A stretch of 64,000 nt of DNA from Gammaproteobacteria bacterium (lineage in GTDB: Bacteria > Pseudomonadota > Gammaproteobacteria > Pseudomonadales > Pseudohongiellaceae): positions 1 through 64,000 of the forward strand of contig JAQWQD010000041.1 in assembly GCA_029244985.1 (NCBI GenBank), in the 5' to 3' direction. Position numbers and translations under genes: made by a program. Numbering within the stretch: position 1 is the stretch's first letter; the number at the start of each line of letters is the position of its first letter. The notes beneath the pieces are model-generated. The model had not been told where the DNA came from and did not search any database. It was given only the letters and a program-made list of their open reading frames with translations. Positions 1-7,191 of the stretch are shown here, piece by piece.

Positions 1-303
1 GAAGACGAGATCATCGACGACGCAAAGAGTTGGGATCTCGCCATCACTGGCTTGGGCGACTGAGGCAGCTGCTCGTCGTGCAGTTTGCATGACGCAATTA
101 GTAGTGAGCGAGTAGGAACACCTGCAGTTGGCGTGATGACCCGTAATTTCGTCACTGCCGCCGACCTTATGGCGAAGGTCTTAGGCATGCCAGACTATGT
201 TTACGCAATAATCGACCATCCGGTTAGTAGCGCCACCGAAAAAGAATTGAAGGCAAGAGCATTGCAAACCATGGCAGCTATCGACTCGCAGATCCTACTT
301 TAG
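1..303 (+). CDS. UGSC-family selenoprotein (C-terminal part, 5' end outside window)
   Basis: Frame 1 is open from the window edge to a TGA at 61-63 and stays open afterwards to TAG at 301-303. Reading the TGA as selenocysteine gives ...ITGLGD-U-GSCSSCSLHDA..., which is the diagnostic UGSC motif of the UGSC (seleno)protein family known from marine bacteria. The fragment has 100 residues with Sec at position 21, and further cysteines follow at 24 and 27. The downstream part (GTPAVGVMTRNF, then an acidic/hydrophobic helix) continues the same fold without a break. A bSECIS-like hairpin lies just after the UGA. The function is unknown; a thiol/selenol redox role is inferred from the motif. The alternative, a TTG-started 72-residue gene at 85, would discard the conserved motif. 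The call would fail if the genome lacks selABCD. Confidence 0.82.
74..94 (+). promoter_or_regulatory. bSECIS-like hairpin for UGA recoding
   Basis: Bases 74-81 pair with 87-94 in an 8-bp stem with one G-U pair, closing a five-base loop AGUUU at 82-86. The loop starts 18 nt after the in-frame UGA. A small apical loop with G in the first two positions followed by U, at about this distance, is what SelB recognises in bacterial SECIS elements. A competing stem, 65-72 with 80-88 and loop at 73-79, sits too close to the UGA and is less likely to be the active form. Confidence 0.65.
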
Positions 304-390
304 CCAGCAGGCAAGGCAGATAAAACTACTGCCACTCAATATTAGCAGCAACAGAAAAGCAGAGTGACGTTATTGTTGTTAGTAGTTTGT

Positions 391-570
391 TCATAACGAG
401 ACATCGACTTTTCTAAAATAGAGATAATACATTTCAGGTAACCCAAAAAGGCTAATCGCCATCATGAATATGAACCAGTTCCACTCATCGCTCTTGGCTG
501 CTTTCCAGCACGCCTTGGATGTCCAATATAATTCCCATATAGCCAATACCAATATCAAAGCAATCAACAT
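391..570 (-). CDS. small DUF5652-like membrane protein
   Basis: A 59-residue protein beginning MLIALILVLAIWELYW. It has an N-terminal membrane segment (about 2-15), a short loop WTSKACWKAAKSDEWNW, then a second hydrophobic segment (about 33-51) ending in PEMYYLYF. The tryptophan-rich W-K-A-A-x-x-x-x-x-W turn resembles small DUF5652 two-helix membrane proteins. Its ATG lies inside the last codons of the upstream small gene (stop 564-566, start 568-570), which suggests translational coupling. The plus-strand frame here (464-676) has no such features. Function unknown. Confidence 0.6.
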   Translation of the reverse strand: MLIALILVLAIWELYWTSKACWKAAKSDEWNWFIFMMAISLFGLPEMYYLYFRKVDVSL

Positions 571-734
571 AGGCCGTTACCAGAGGTCTCGCCAGCATAA
601 GTTTGCGTCACTAATGCAGTTTCGTCGGAATCATCACCGCCTATTTCTATGCGAATCTCCGCGCCTGAAATTATGATAACTATTAGTACTACAATTACTC
701 CTATAAGCCACGCAGTTGGTTTTGTTATATTCAT
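564..734 (-). CDS. small single-pass membrane protein
   Basis: A 56-residue frame: MNITKPTAWL, a hydrophobic segment of about 14 residues (I11-I22), then an acidic tail (GGDDSDE) and a C-terminal Cys. Its stop overlaps the start of the DUF5652-like gene by a few bases, so the two are probably co-translated. I recognise no family. There is no strong Shine-Dalgarno upstream; support comes from the coupling and the membrane-anchor pattern. Confidence 0.4.
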   Translation of the reverse strand: MNITKPTAWLIGVIVVLIVIIISGAEIRIEIGGDDSDETALVTQTYAGETSGNGLC

Positions 735-853
735 AATTAAGCTCGCTAAATGGGTAGTTAGGTTAAGGGTTTAGCATCTGTTCTAGTTTGTTCATTCTAC
801 ATTCCGCGCATTTCAGCTACACCTTCTAAATTCTTATAATTAGAAAAACCGAA

Positions 854-1411
854 TCAAGTCTGGGTTATAAAAGTTGAGGAAACGATTAAAACCACTAGAG
901 CTATTGGTATAGTAACGATCATTTTGTGACCGCGAATTGTTTTTAACTGAAGGCCCAGAAGCATCAATGGGACAAACAATAACACTAATAATTCTGGTGT
1001 AGTATTAGGGGAATAAAAGGCAGTGAGTTGCGACTGAATAAAGAATATAGCCATGACGATAAAAAATGGTTTACGACCTTCCAAATAATAATTATCTATA
1101 TCAGTCGAATTTTCTTTTAGCCGAGGAATTGGTAGGAAAACAGATATCAGATAGAGACTGGTTGTTGAAATAAAGGGACCGAGCATAAATTCCAATAAAC
1201 CGATTTCAGTAATGCCATAGAACATACCCCAGTAGCCCCAAAAATAACCAATCATCATATTAAGCACTAGAACGCAGAGCAGTGATTGAAACCATCCCTG
1301 CTTAATCCAATTGGTTACTTTGATTGTATAAGAAAATTTATCTAGGACATTCGCTATTGCCAGCCCCACTACGATAGCTACGATTATTGAACTAAATTCA
1401 AAAATACTCAT
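854..1411 (-). CDS. hypothetical multi-pass membrane protein
   Basis: 185 residues with about six hydrophobic segments (near 8-23, 42-65, 75-95, 115-133, 139-155 and 165-182). The only sizeable polar loop is LKENSTDIDNYYLEGRKP. It looks like a small inner-membrane protein of unknown function. I see no catalytic motif. It lies in a run of minus-strand small membrane or anchored proteins (391-2011) but is separated from its neighbours by about 100 bp on each side, so co-transcription is possible rather than shown. Confidence 0.65.
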   Translation of the reverse strand: MSIFEFSSIIVAIVVGLAIANVLDKFSYTIKVTNWIKQGWFQSLLCVLVLNMMIGYFWGYWGMFYGITEIGLLEFMLGPFISTTSLYLISVFLPIPRLKENSTDIDNYYLEGRKPFFIVMAIFFIQSQLTAFYSPNTTPELLVLLFVPLMLLGLQLKTIRGHKMIVTIPIALVVLIVSSTFITQT

Positions 1412-1516
1412 ACATTAATGCCCCTCCGAATCATATAACACTTGCTTAGTTTCTTCAGATTCATATTTGAACGATACTACAAATATCGGCTATCTGGGAT
1501 AGCTTTGGATGCACTA

Positions 1517-2011
1517 TCAATCAATACTTTCAGCATTACCGATAAGATCATAGAGGTGTTGGAACACAATAGAGTCAGTCCAGTCAGGATTTTCATCTAA
1601 AGTTTGTTTCCATAAAGCTAATGTTCCAGCTTCTTTTGCTTGGTTAATGAATATGTTTGCATCTCGATAAAACAGATTAAATGTTCTTTGCGAAAGCAAA
1701 CCTTCGTCATAACCTATTTCTCCAGCTTGCCATGCATTTATTGCTCTATATATTATTGATTGGACGCGCATATATTCGGTTGTCGAAGAAAAAGCTGAAG
1801 CACTCTGAATGAAGCATTCGGGACAGGAAATTATTGCTTCGTCCCATGATGCATAGGTGTTCATTAGTTGCCACTCTGTTTCAACTCTAGCTATTTTATT
1901 CGCCTGCCTTAGCTCATAGCCAACAAAAAATACAGACACAAGAACAGTAACTAATCCTACTATTTCAAATAAGCTAGGTTTTTTGATAACTGAATTAGTA
2001 TGATCAATCAT
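1517..2011 (-). CDS. hypothetical protein with N-terminal membrane anchor
   Basis: 164 residues. One membrane segment (about 14-33, SLFEIVGLVTVLVSVFFVGY) is followed by a helical soluble domain rich in aromatic residues (ELRQANKIARVETEWQLMNTY..., later RTFNLFYRDANIFINQAK). This layout is common in marine Gammaproteobacteria: an anchor, then a helical domain of about 110 residues that starts with E-L-R-Q-A-N. No function is known to me. A CPEC pair (about 58-61) could be a redox or metal site, but this is weak. Confidence 0.65.
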   Translation of the reverse strand: MIDHTNSVIKKPSLFEIVGLVTVLVSVFFVGYELRQANKIARVETEWQLMNTYASWDEAIISCPECFIQSASAFSSTTEYMRVQSIIYRAINAWQAGEIGYDEGLLSQRTFNLFYRDANIFINQAKEAGTLALWKQTLDENPDWTDSIVFQHLYDLIGNAESID

Positions 2012-2299
2012 GATGTGACCCCCTAAATAGATATTCTTCCAAAATTAATTTTTTTCAAATTCGTCTTTAGTAAATCTGCGTTGGTACTATAACAATAGAG
2101 AAACGCGAAAAAGCCTCCCCGGTGCTAATTATCAGGGCCGCTTCAATTCGTTTGAGGGGAGCTATTAACGTCTTGCTGGCACTACCAGTGGTACTACAAA
2201 CTGATAAATAGCGCTATAGGCCGGTAAAGTAAGGGAAATAGATTCCGCCCCTGGGCACCATCTTTAAATGAAGCCGCTAACAACCATAACTCTGCAGCC

Positions 2300-3343
2300 C
2301 TATTTCCTGGCTGCTTCAACTTCTTCTCGTCGAGCTCCGGCCAAAATACCTGTCATCGCATAATTGCCCTCGTGGCAGGCATACTCGTATACCGGGCCTT
2401 GACTCGGATAAAAACTAAGCTCTGCAGTCCATGGCTGACGGTACAGTTTCGGATCATCAACGGTGAACTGATAAAATATTTCATTTACGCCATAACGGCT
2501 AAAACGCTCGGTAATCTTCCCTGTCGCCGTGATCGGCACTGGACTCTCTCGCATTTGTTTGGGGTTGATATTGATAGTTTCAACTATCAAAGTTGCGTTT
2601 TCATACCAGCCTCTTGAGTCGCCGAACCAGGGATTCAAAAAATCTGGACGATGCTGAGCCCGAGCCTCTTTTGCTGAGTTATAGGTGGGTATGATACGCG
2701 CGTCATGAGCCATTTCAGTCAGCAATATTACGTGATCCTGAGTTTGCACAAATTGATAGTTACTGTTGTAGGGCGTGGACAGCATTCCGGGGCCTGCGGT
2801 GTTGCCGAACCCAATCAGGCAACGCTCCTTCAGGGGCATCGCTTCCGGGCCCGACGCATCGCCAACGCCACTCAAAAAGCGGCTGTCGAAATTAACGCGT
2901 TGCAGTGACGGGTCTGAATTCTCCAGCCAGGGCACTTGGCCGTTTTCCGGATCGACAACGAAGGAACTTCGATATTCACCTTTTACTCTGGCAAGTGACG
3001 CACCCTGATCGAACCAGAATTGGTTGTAACTGAACAGACCAAAGTCGCGACTGCCAGCCTTTGGCGCACCCGTGTCGGGGTCAAGCTCATCAATCCAACC
3101 CGGGGGCCGACCATGAATCGGCGCGACTGCCGCTGTCAGTTGGGCTTGCTCAGCTGTAACCACCAATGGCGAATCATCGGACCTGTTTAATCTGGTTATA
3201 GACTGATTAGTCCAGGTACCATTCAGTTCAGGTCGTTCCGAATCGGCAGCAATACAAGTCAGCGGTATAACAGTCAACGAAATTCCCAGACAGATCATTG
3301 TTAGGAAGTTTCTTTTGAAAACGCTTGTTTCTAATTTTCTCAT
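2300..3343 (-). CDS. secreted protein of the 'YACHEGNY' family (LxGxW start, conserved C-terminus)
   Basis: About 347 residues from the ATG at 3343. The longer frame starts at TTG 3379. The N-terminus has a signal peptide ending near LTCIAADS. The mature part opens with PELNGTWTNQ and carries GDSRGWYENATLIVET, TERFSRYGVNEIFYQFTVDDP and a terminal VYEYACHEGNYAMTGIL. The same landmarks recur at 38746-40521 and, more loosely, at 40604-41428, so all three are homologous. The domain has no function I can name; the beta-rich pattern and the 'G-x-W' opening suggest a lipocalin-like extracytoplasmic fold. It stands alone here, followed by about 290 bp of non-coding DNA. Confidence 0.75.
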   Translation of the reverse strand: MRKLETSVFKRNFLTMICLGISLTVIPLTCIAADSERPELNGTWTNQSITRLNRSDDSPLVVTAEQAQLTAAVAPIHGRPPGWIDELDPDTGAPKAGSRDFGLFSYNQFWFDQGASLARVKGEYRSSFVVDPENGQVPWLENSDPSLQRVNFDSRFLSGVGDASGPEAMPLKERCLIGFGNTAGPGMLSTPYNSNYQFVQTQDHVILLTEMAHDARIIPTYNSAKEARAQHRPDFLNPWFGDSRGWYENATLIVETININPKQMRESPVPITATGKITERFSRYGVNEIFYQFTVDDPKLYRQPWTAELSFYPSQGPVYEYACHEGNYAMTGILAGARREEVEAARK

Positions 3344-3445
3344 AAGGATGCTTTTCACAAGACTCACGAATAGGGACAAAGGTAAAAATACAGAAATTTT
3401 CCTTATTTAGCGACCAGCCAAAATTATGATTAAATGCAATTACAC

Positions 3446-3473
3446 ATAAAAAAGCCCCGCTAAAGCGAGGCTC
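3446..3473 (-). terminator. rho-independent terminator downstream of nhaB
   Basis: On the minus strand AGCCTCGC-TTTA-GCGGGGCT (3472 to 3453) forms an 8-bp stem with one G-T pair, followed by TTTTTT. It lies about 115 nt after the nhaB stop and upstream of the secreted gene at 3343. The plus strand also has a short T run after the stem (3473-3478), so it could act in both directions. Confidence 0.8.
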
Positions 3474-3588
3474 TTTTTACATTCTTAGTCGTATAAAAAC
3501 TTCTCTAACTTCAAAACTATTCTGTAAGTCACCGAATGGGAATGTATTTCCCACACGGCAACATCTTGCAATTTATTCTAGGGTGAGG

Positions 3589-5112
3589 CTACAACCAGTT
3601 ATACATGATCACGCCAGCGGTTATTGTCGTAATTATAAAATACGGCAGGGCCATAAACACCATTCGGATATACCCCAACCTGATTCTCGGCGCGATGCCT
3701 GACATCAACAAAAACAGGAAGGCTGCTTGTCCGTTAGGGGTAGACATACTGGGAATACCCGTACCCATGACCACCGCAGTAGCTTGCGCTTCATACAATT
3801 CACGCGACAGAACACCTGCCTCCAATAGTGGCGTGATCTGGTCCATGTAGATAGTTGCCACGAATACGTTGTCACTAATGGCGGACAAAGCACCGTTGGT
3901 CAGGAACACCATAAACACCTGCATTCTGCCATCCATGGACAATACCCATTCCATAACTGGCGTGAACATCGCCTGATCATTAATCATTGCAACAATGGCG
4001 AAGAACACAACCAGGAGTGATGCAAAGGGCAATCCTTCGACGAAAGCCTTGCCAAGATTATGCTCATTAGTCTCACCCAGCAAAGAAGAAGCAAGAATGA
4101 TTACACCGAGACCAATTAAGCCAATTTCAGCTAGGTGCAGTGATAAAGCAATGACCATTAGCACGGAAACACAGATTTGAATCTTGATTATCAGCCGATC
4201 CCTGTCAGTTTCTGATTCCTGAATTCGCTGATCTTCTGCAGCGAGCACTTTTCGTACGTTTTCTGGTAACTCAGCACCGTAACCGAAGAACTTGCCAAAC
4301 GGCCGAAAGTACTCCAGCAAGATACACATGATGAAACCAGACAATAGGGTTGGCATAGTCGCAGGTGCATTAACTAGGAAGAATGTCACGAAATCCCAAC
4401 CGGTATGACCTCCAATGACAATATTCTCGGGTTCACCCACCAGGGTGCTTACCCCACCTATCGCGGTAGCAACTGCACCGTGCATCAACAGGCCACGGAG
4501 ATATCCGCGAAATTCTTCCAGATCTTGTAGATGTGTTTCTTCAATATGGCTGTCATCGGACGGTAATCCGGGCTCGTGCCCGACCTTGGTAATCACTTTT
4601 TCATACACAAGGTAGAAGGTGGTAGATAGTGCGATGAGGACTGCAAGGATAGTCAAGGCATCTAGAAAGGCAGAAAGTACGGAAACAACAACCACCGTAG
4701 CAAAATTCATCATGACTCGAGATTTTATTCCCAGCAATACCTTGTTTATAAACTTAAAGAGCATCTCCCTGAGAAAATGCACCCCGGCCACCATGAAAAT
4801 AACAAGGAGGATCACCGGTAGCCCGTGCAAAACCTCGTCATAAACATGGTAGGTATCTGTGAGCCCCAGAGCTAATACTTGTAATGCAAGCAAGCCCCCT
4901 GGCTGCAGCGGGAAGCATTTCAGTGCCATCGCTAGAGTGAATATGAACTCAAATAGAATGATCCAGGAAGTGACGAGCGGTCCCAAGATAAAATAGGCTG
5001 GCACATTCAATACAAGCGCGGCTATAACCGCCTGCTTGTACCACATTGGTGTCGGGCCTAGAAACATCTCCATAAATGAACCTGAATTGTGAGTTGCAGT
5101 TGCAGTTGACAT
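3589..5112 (-). CDS. nhaB: Na+/H+ antiporter NhaB
   Basis: 507 residues, close to the usual NhaB length of about 510-530. The N-terminus FLGPTPMWYKQAVIAAL, the segment EFIFTLAMALKCFPLQPGG, FLDALTILAVLIALS, VGEPENIVIGGHTGWDF, LHLAEIGLIGLGVIILA and ISDNVFVATIYMDQ all match NhaB signatures. About twelve membrane segments are visible. The protein expels Na+ in exchange for H+ at the inner membrane and supports pH and salt tolerance. The ATG at 5112 has a good Shine-Dalgarno (AAGGA, 9 nt upstream). A structured leader with a terminator-like hairpin precedes it (5209-5269), so sodium- or pH-linked control of the transcript is possible. Confidence 0.93.
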   Translation of the reverse strand: MSTATATHNSGSFMEMFLGPTPMWYKQAVIAALVLNVPAYFILGPLVTSWIILFEFIFTLAMALKCFPLQPGGLLALQVLALGLTDTYHVYDEVLHGLPVILLVIFMVAGVHFLREMLFKFINKVLLGIKSRVMMNFATVVVVSVLSAFLDALTILAVLIALSTTFYLVYEKVITKVGHEPGLPSDDSHIEETHLQDLEEFRGYLRGLLMHGAVATAIGGVSTLVGEPENIVIGGHTGWDFVTFFLVNAPATMPTLLSGFIMCILLEYFRPFGKFFGYGAELPENVRKVLAAEDQRIQESETDRDRLIIKIQICVSVLMVIALSLHLAEIGLIGLGVIILASSLLGETNEHNLGKAFVEGLPFASLLVVFFAIVAMINDQAMFTPVMEWVLSMDGRMQVFMVFLTNGALSAISDNVFVATIYMDQITPLLEAGVLSRELYEAQATAVVMGTGIPSMSTPNGQAAFLFLLMSGIAPRIRLGYIRMVFMALPYFIITTITAGVIMYNWL

Positions 5113-5208
5113 CGATTGCTTCCTTAGATTGACGATTATTTGAGCGCCATAGCGTCGTTATTCAATAAATAATAGGGTCTTTTCCCCTTTTTCCCCAAAT
5201 TCAGGGAT

Positions 5209-5269
5209 GCCTAGGCGAAAAACGCCCAGGCTAGATCGGTAATTCTGATCGACCGACTCAGCCCGGGCG
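5209..5269 (-). promoter_or_regulatory. nhaB leader: terminator-like hairpin with competing hairpin (possible attenuator)
   Basis: Reading the minus strand, 5269-5260 (CGCCCGGGCT) pairs with 5232-5223 (AGCCTGGGCG) with one mismatch and is followed directly by TTTTT (5222-5218). This is a terminator shape with an internal 5-bp stem (5236-5240 with 5252-5256). The second arm can instead pair with 5217-5209 (CGCCTAGGC), giving a mutually exclusive hairpin whose loop is the T run. Two exclusive folds about 100 nt before the nhaB ATG fit attenuation. Na+-I (DUF1646) riboswitches are known upstream of Na+ transporter genes, but I cannot match that consensus by eye. It could also simply end transcription from the gene at 5477-7006. 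Confidence 0.5.
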
Positions 5270-5326
5270 TATTGGACTTCATTTTACCTCAGTATGGCAA
5301 TATTCTCAGCCAATTTTCGGGGCTTT

Positions 5327-5370
5327 GGTGCGCTTTTTGGCGCGTTTTGGAGCCAAAAACGCAGCGCACC
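5327..5370. repeat. long inverted repeat
   Basis: GGTGCGC (5327-5333) pairs with GCGCACC (5364-5370), and TTTTTGGC (5334-5341) pairs with GCCAAAAA (5352-5359). The only irregularity is a 4-base CGCA bulge (5360-5363); the loop is 10 bases. There is no T run on either side in the right place, so it is a poor terminator. It lies between the M28-like gene and the nhaB leader. It might be a REP-like element or part of the leader RNA. Confidence 0.5.
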
Positions 5371-5476
5371 CCTTAATACAATCGGATTTCGTGCTTTTAA
5401 TTCATTGATTCAATTTCCGACTCCGTCACTCAATTTGCAGCAAAACCTCCTGTCGGCGACTCAACCAACCGTTGTC

Positions 5477-7006
5477 TTATTTCTCATTTCGCTGAGTGAG
5501 TTCCAATAGACTCATGCTGTTGACCTGCTCAATGATCTTGGCATAGGCCCTTGTTGTAGCTGCAAGGCTAGCCGCCGGAATTGCTTCGGTAGTTTCAATA
5601 TTGGTATGCAGTAAAACTCCTGCATGCATCAAAACTATTGAAGGAACAAGATCGGCAATAGTCATAATCTCTCCCACAGGCCCACCAGTCTCTGCCCAGC
5701 GAGGAATACCAAATTCATCGAAGATCTGTAGTGTAAATTCTGCTAATTCATTTGAGCCATTAATTCGCCAGGAAAAAGGTCCCGTTGAGTTAGTGCTGCA
5801 GAGATCGTCACCGAAGCGATCTATCAACGCATGAGCAGTATGTTCTGCATTAATTAACAGCACAGCATTATCGAGGATCGATTCGCGATTATCATAAAGC
5901 CAACTAAAGCCTGTCCTCGCGATATTGTGATGTCCTGGAGTGCCAATTATTTCTACCGTTCGCTTTCTCTCTGCTTTTGGAATCTGGGCAAAGTAGCGCA
6001 TTAACTCCAGCGCGGTAGCAACTCCAGAAGCATTGTCGGCGGCACCTTCAAAATAAGCATCGCGATGGGCTACGATTATAATTTTCTCAGCATCGGGTGT
6101 TGCAGCACGCACTTCGCCGCGTACGCTAGAAGTGTTTAGTCCTTCGATATAATTAACTTCCATCTGCATGTCAATCTCAACAGATTCAGTCATAGCAGCA
6201 TCGGTGAGCAAGCTTTGAAGCAGCGCTCCGTCTTCCGATCCAATAGAAAAAGTTGGCACTGAAGTTCCTACATCGTAGAACGCAGTTTGCAAATTCCCAG
6301 GCAATTCGAGCACGATAAATATTGCCGCCGCTCCCGCCTCCTCCGCTCTTTCTAAGGCACCAATTCTGCGTACCGAATTGAATACAGTACTGCTAGTTGC
6401 AATAGAATGCAGAACAACTGCTTTTCCCCTAACATTCCTTCCTTGGAAATCAGTCGCCATACCTAGACCAACATCGACCAAATCAAGCTTTTCACCTGCC
6501 CCCGAAGTTCCAACCGAACCATAGGCTGGCCAGGCAGAGGTCAACTCTGACGCTTCGCCATCGACCTCAACAGTTAACTGCCAGCTTTGAGGAAGCCATT
6601 GGGATGGCAACGGTATAAAATCAAGTCGTACATCCTCCACGGCTGATTGACGAAGCTGGTCCATCATCCAATCTGCAGTTTCCCTATCAGCGCTAGTGCC
6701 AATTATTCGTCCCCAATATTGATTACCCGCTTGTCTATAACGTCGTGCAATTTCAGCCTGTTGTTCGACGAGTCGCTTCATGCGTTCGCCGTCGATTGCA
6801 GTGTAAGCTTCATTTCCTGCGCTATTTAATCGGAGATAGGAAGAATCAGGAGTAAAATCCAGACCGCCGGTTAGCTCAGAAGGTGCAATACATGCAGCGG
6901 GCAACACAGTTCTTGGATCTGTTGAATTTGACTGTGCAGTTGCGGCGGAACCGCACAAGCATAACCCTGAAACCAGCAAATAGAATGATTTGGATCGAGA
7001 TTCCAT
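5477..7006 (-). CDS. secreted M28-family peptidase-like protein with altered active site
   Basis: 509 residues with a signal peptide (cleavage near ATAQS). A PA-like insert lies at about 155-275 (GKAVVLHS..., AGAAAIFIV). The M28 core follows, with zinc-binding H314-x-D316 (VAHRDAYFEGAADNASG), bridging D324 and a late His in LLHTNIETTE. In ordinary M28 peptidases the strand after the core helix ends in a Glu-Glu pair (general base and zinc ligand). Here that place reads IIGTPGHHNIARTG (about 353-366), so the acidic pair is replaced by His-His. It may be a divergent hydrolase or a non-peptidase. The start ATG has GAGAAG upstream. It is encoded 186 bp downstream of the NHL gene, on the same strand. 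Confidence 0.75.
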   Translation of the reverse strand: MESRSKSFYLLVSGLCLCGSAATAQSNSTDPRTVLPAACIAPSELTGGLDFTPDSSYLRLNSAGNEAYTAIDGERMKRLVEQQAEIARRYRQAGNQYWGRIIGTSADRETADWMMDQLRQSAVEDVRLDFIPLPSQWLPQSWQLTVEVDGEASELTSAWPAYGSVGTSGAGEKLDLVDVGLGMATDFQGRNVRGKAVVLHSIATSSTVFNSVRRIGALERAEEAGAAAIFIVLELPGNLQTAFYDVGTSVPTFSIGSEDGALLQSLLTDAAMTESVEIDMQMEVNYIEGLNTSSVRGEVRAATPDAEKIIIVAHRDAYFEGAADNASGVATALELMRYFAQIPKAERKRTVEIIGTPGHHNIARTGFSWLYDNRESILDNAVLLINAEHTAHALIDRFGDDLCSTNSTGPFSWRINGSNELAEFTLQIFDEFGIPRWAETGGPVGEIMTIADLVPSIVLMHAGVLLHTNIETTEAIPAASLAATTRAYAKIIEQVNSMSLLELTQRNEK

Positions 7007-7191
7007 GATTACTTCTCTTTCCCCAATAATTAATTAGTAAATTACAAGAACTCGAACGGAATTTTATTCCCCAGAGCCCTTCTTCTTTATCAATAACATG
7101 GAATTAGCAAGGAAACCGGTGGCATTTTTGCATTGTTTTTGAATGTGCCCGCCAGGATTCTTAAGGATTCGAAGTTAACTTATCAGTAACC

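Noticed and set aside
65-88. Alternative hairpin GCAGCUGC with GCAGUUUGC as the SECIS
   Set aside because: Its loop begins only nine bases after the UGA, too near for SelB recognition compared with the stem at 74-94.
85-303. Independent TTG-started gene of 72 residues
   Set aside because: The same frame is open upstream through the UGA and the U-G-S-C motif only makes sense as one protein.
464-676. Plus-strand 70-codon frame
   Set aside because: It lies opposite two coupled small membrane proteins on the minus strand that have better protein features.
3589-5112. NhaD identity for the antiporter
   Set aside because: Length and signature blocks (EFIFTLAMALKC, FLDALT, ISDNVFVATIY) are those of NhaB.
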